Below, piece after piece: positions 11,955-13,123 of a stretch of 13,123 nucleotides of DNA. Where the stretch lies: NCBI GenBank assembly GCA_902793875.1, contig CADBFL010000065.1, positions 1-13,123 on the forward strand, written 5' to 3'. The DNA is from an uncultured Eubacteriales bacterium. Its GTDB lineage: Bacteria > Bacillota > Clostridia > Peptostreptococcales > Anaerovoracaceae. Below the pieces are notes generated by a model, which had not been told where the DNA came from, did no database searches, and saw nothing but the letters and a program-made list of their open reading frames with translations. How positions within the stretch are numbered: position 1 is the first letter of the stretch; every line of letters starts with the position of its first letter. Position numbers and translations under genes: made by a program.

Positions 11955-13123
11955 ATGGGACAGACAGCTAAGAACATAGGAGTCCTCAGAGACATAAAAA
12001 GCGGCGAATACAGGGTCGTGATGACGCCGGATGAGGTCCGGGAACTTGTTTCTGAAGGGACAGAAGTCCTGGTGGCATCGGGAGCCGGGGCAAAGGCGGG
12101 GTTCGATGACGACGCCTATGCCGCGGCGGGAGCTGCGGTCGCGAAGACCAACGAAGAGATCTGGGCGTCATGCGACATGATAGTCAAGGTCAAGGAGATC
12201 GAGCCTTCAGAGTACGATCTGATTCGCGAGGGCCAGATCATCTTTACATGCATCCATCCGGCCGCTCACAGAGAGGAAGTGGACGTGCTGCTCGATAAGA
12301 AGGTGACTGCCATCACAGCAGAGGACTCGCACCGTTATGGCTCGCCCAACTGCGAGGCGGCAGGCAAGGCCGGAGCCTTCATGGGGCTCTGGGCGATGAT
12401 GAGCGATCACGGAGGACTCGGAAAATTCGCGAACGGCGTCGGCCCGTCCGATCCGGTAACTGCGCTAGTATGCGGCGCAGGGACAGTGGGGAAGGCGGCT
12501 ATAGATACGCTGTGGCGCCTGGGAGCCCGCGTCACGGTGGCTGACGTCAGGACGGATGTTCTCGGGCGCATGGCTGAGGACTACCCCGGGATAGAAACGA
12601 TGCTTTCTTCAAAGGAGGCCCTTGCCGAAGCTCTTCCCGCGACGGATCTGGTCATCAACAGCGTGCGCTGGCCGAAGGACGCTTCCGACTTCATGATAAG
12701 CCGCGAAATGGTAGCTTCCATGAGAAGGGGCTCTGTCATCTGCGACATAAGCAACGACTACGGCTGCATAGAAACGTTCCGCGAGACCACGCACGATGAT
12801 CCGATATATACCGAAGAGGGCGTGATACACTACTGCGTCAACAACATACCGGGAGCCATAGCGGGCTCGACTTCGGTAGCGTATGCAAAAGCTCTGCTCC
12901 CGCACTTCAGGTCGATACTGAAAAACGGCATCGCCGAAGCCTGCGTCAGGGACGGATTCCTCCGCCGCAGCCTTACCTGTTACAAGGGTTATCTGACGCA
13001 CGAGGAGACGAGCGGGATACAGGGCAGGCCGTGGGTGCCGCCTGAAAGGATACTCGGCATCGAAGACAGGGAGCTCGATCCTGCGCCTCCGGCAACGCTG
13101 ACCCGTTCGGAAAACTATTATCC
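11955..13123 (+). CDS. ald: Alanine dehydrogenase / PNT family oxidoreductase (3' partial)
   Basis: 389 codons are visible with no stop; the gene runs off the window. It matches NAD-dependent L-alanine dehydrogenase (L-Ala to pyruvate and ammonia). Aligned by eye with the M. tuberculosis enzyme, the pyruvate/catalytic residues are kept: R20 (Arg15) in EYRVVMTP, K80 (Lys75) in KVKE, H101 (His96) and D268 (Asp270) in SNDYG. The Rossmann fingerprint GAGTVG is at 174-179 and acidic D197 ends the second strand, which favours NAD over NADP. HYCVNNIPGAIAGSTS (292-307) is the family's signature. The start ATG has GGAG at 11945-11948 and follows ddl by 42 nt without a terminator. The sequence is divergent, with no usual HLA after the catalytic His (HPAA instead) and a C-terminus longer than the 371-residue norm, so a related amino-acid dehydrogenase remains possible. 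Confidence 0.8.
   Translation, partial: MGQTAKNIGVLRDIKSGEYRVVMTPDEVRELVSEGTEVLVASGAGAKAGFDDDAYAAAGAAVAKTNEEIWASCDMIVKVKEIEPSEYDLIREGQIIFTCIHPAAHREEVDVLLDKKVTAITAEDSHRYGSPNCEAAGKAGAFMGLWAMMSDHGGLGKFANGVGPSDPVTALVCGAGTVGKAAIDTLWRLGARVTVADVRTDVLGRMAEDYPGIETMLSSKEALAEALPATDLVINSVRWPKDASDFMISREMVASMRRGSVICDISNDYGCIETFRETTHDDPIYTEEGVIHYCVNNIPGAIAGSTSVAYAKALLPHFRSILKNGIAEACVRDGFLRRSLTCYKGYLTHEETSGIQGRPWVPPERILGIEDRELDPAPPATLTRSENYY

Overview
The window looks like an ordinary chromosomal stretch of an anaerobic, low-oxygen-metabolism Firmicute of the class Clostridia. The evidence is moderately GC-rich coding DNA, heavy use of ATA (Ile) and AGG/AGA (Arg), strong GGAGG-type ribosome sites, a DUF975 membrane protein, an OxlT-like carrier, FeoAB and a [4Fe-4S] two-subunit fumarase. 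A member of the Anaerovoracaceae/Family XIII group is my guess, with low confidence. All genes but one (a 60-aa membrane peptide at 2428-2610) are on the + strand. No tRNA, rRNA, CRISPR array or insertion sequence was seen, and no gene-free stretch exceeds 300 bases.

Layout: (1) 1-2338 is a tightly packed C4-dicarboxylate operon. It holds the end of a succinate dehydrogenase/fumarate reductase flavoprotein, its iron-sulfur subunit, and the alpha and beta subunits of a class I fumarase-type hydratase. Together they would interconvert malate, fumarate and succinate. It ends in a bidirectional terminator (2371-2403) shared with the convergent small membrane peptide. (2) 2639-3351 is a TetR-type regulator transcribed away from that peptide, with a 9-bp inverted repeat in front of it. 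(3) 3328-4259 is a DUF975 integral membrane protein with a good extended -10 promoter and a strong terminator. (4) 4326-7924 is an OFA-family major facilitator followed 23 nt later by a natural FeoA-FeoB fusion (ferrous iron uptake) that starts with TTG. (5) 7975-8309 is a stand-alone transcription unit, with promoter, leader hairpin, perfect ribosome site and terminator. It encodes a 66-aa protein with a textbook double-glycine leader followed by a four-cysteine zinc ribbon. (6) 8326-13123 is a probable operon of an alpha/beta hydrolase (apparently leaderless), a membrane-anchored MurF-like Mur ligase, a D-Ala-D-Ala-ligase-like ATP-grasp enzyme with a Gly/Lys/Ser insertion in the active-site lid, and the start of an alanine dehydrogenase. 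This suggests alanine/D-amino-acid peptide chemistry at the inner face of the membrane.

The two most unusual places are the double-glycine zinc-ribbon protein at 8060-8260 and the hydrolase/Mur ligase/ATP-grasp cluster at 8343-11912. I cannot say from sequence alone whether either is undescribed.
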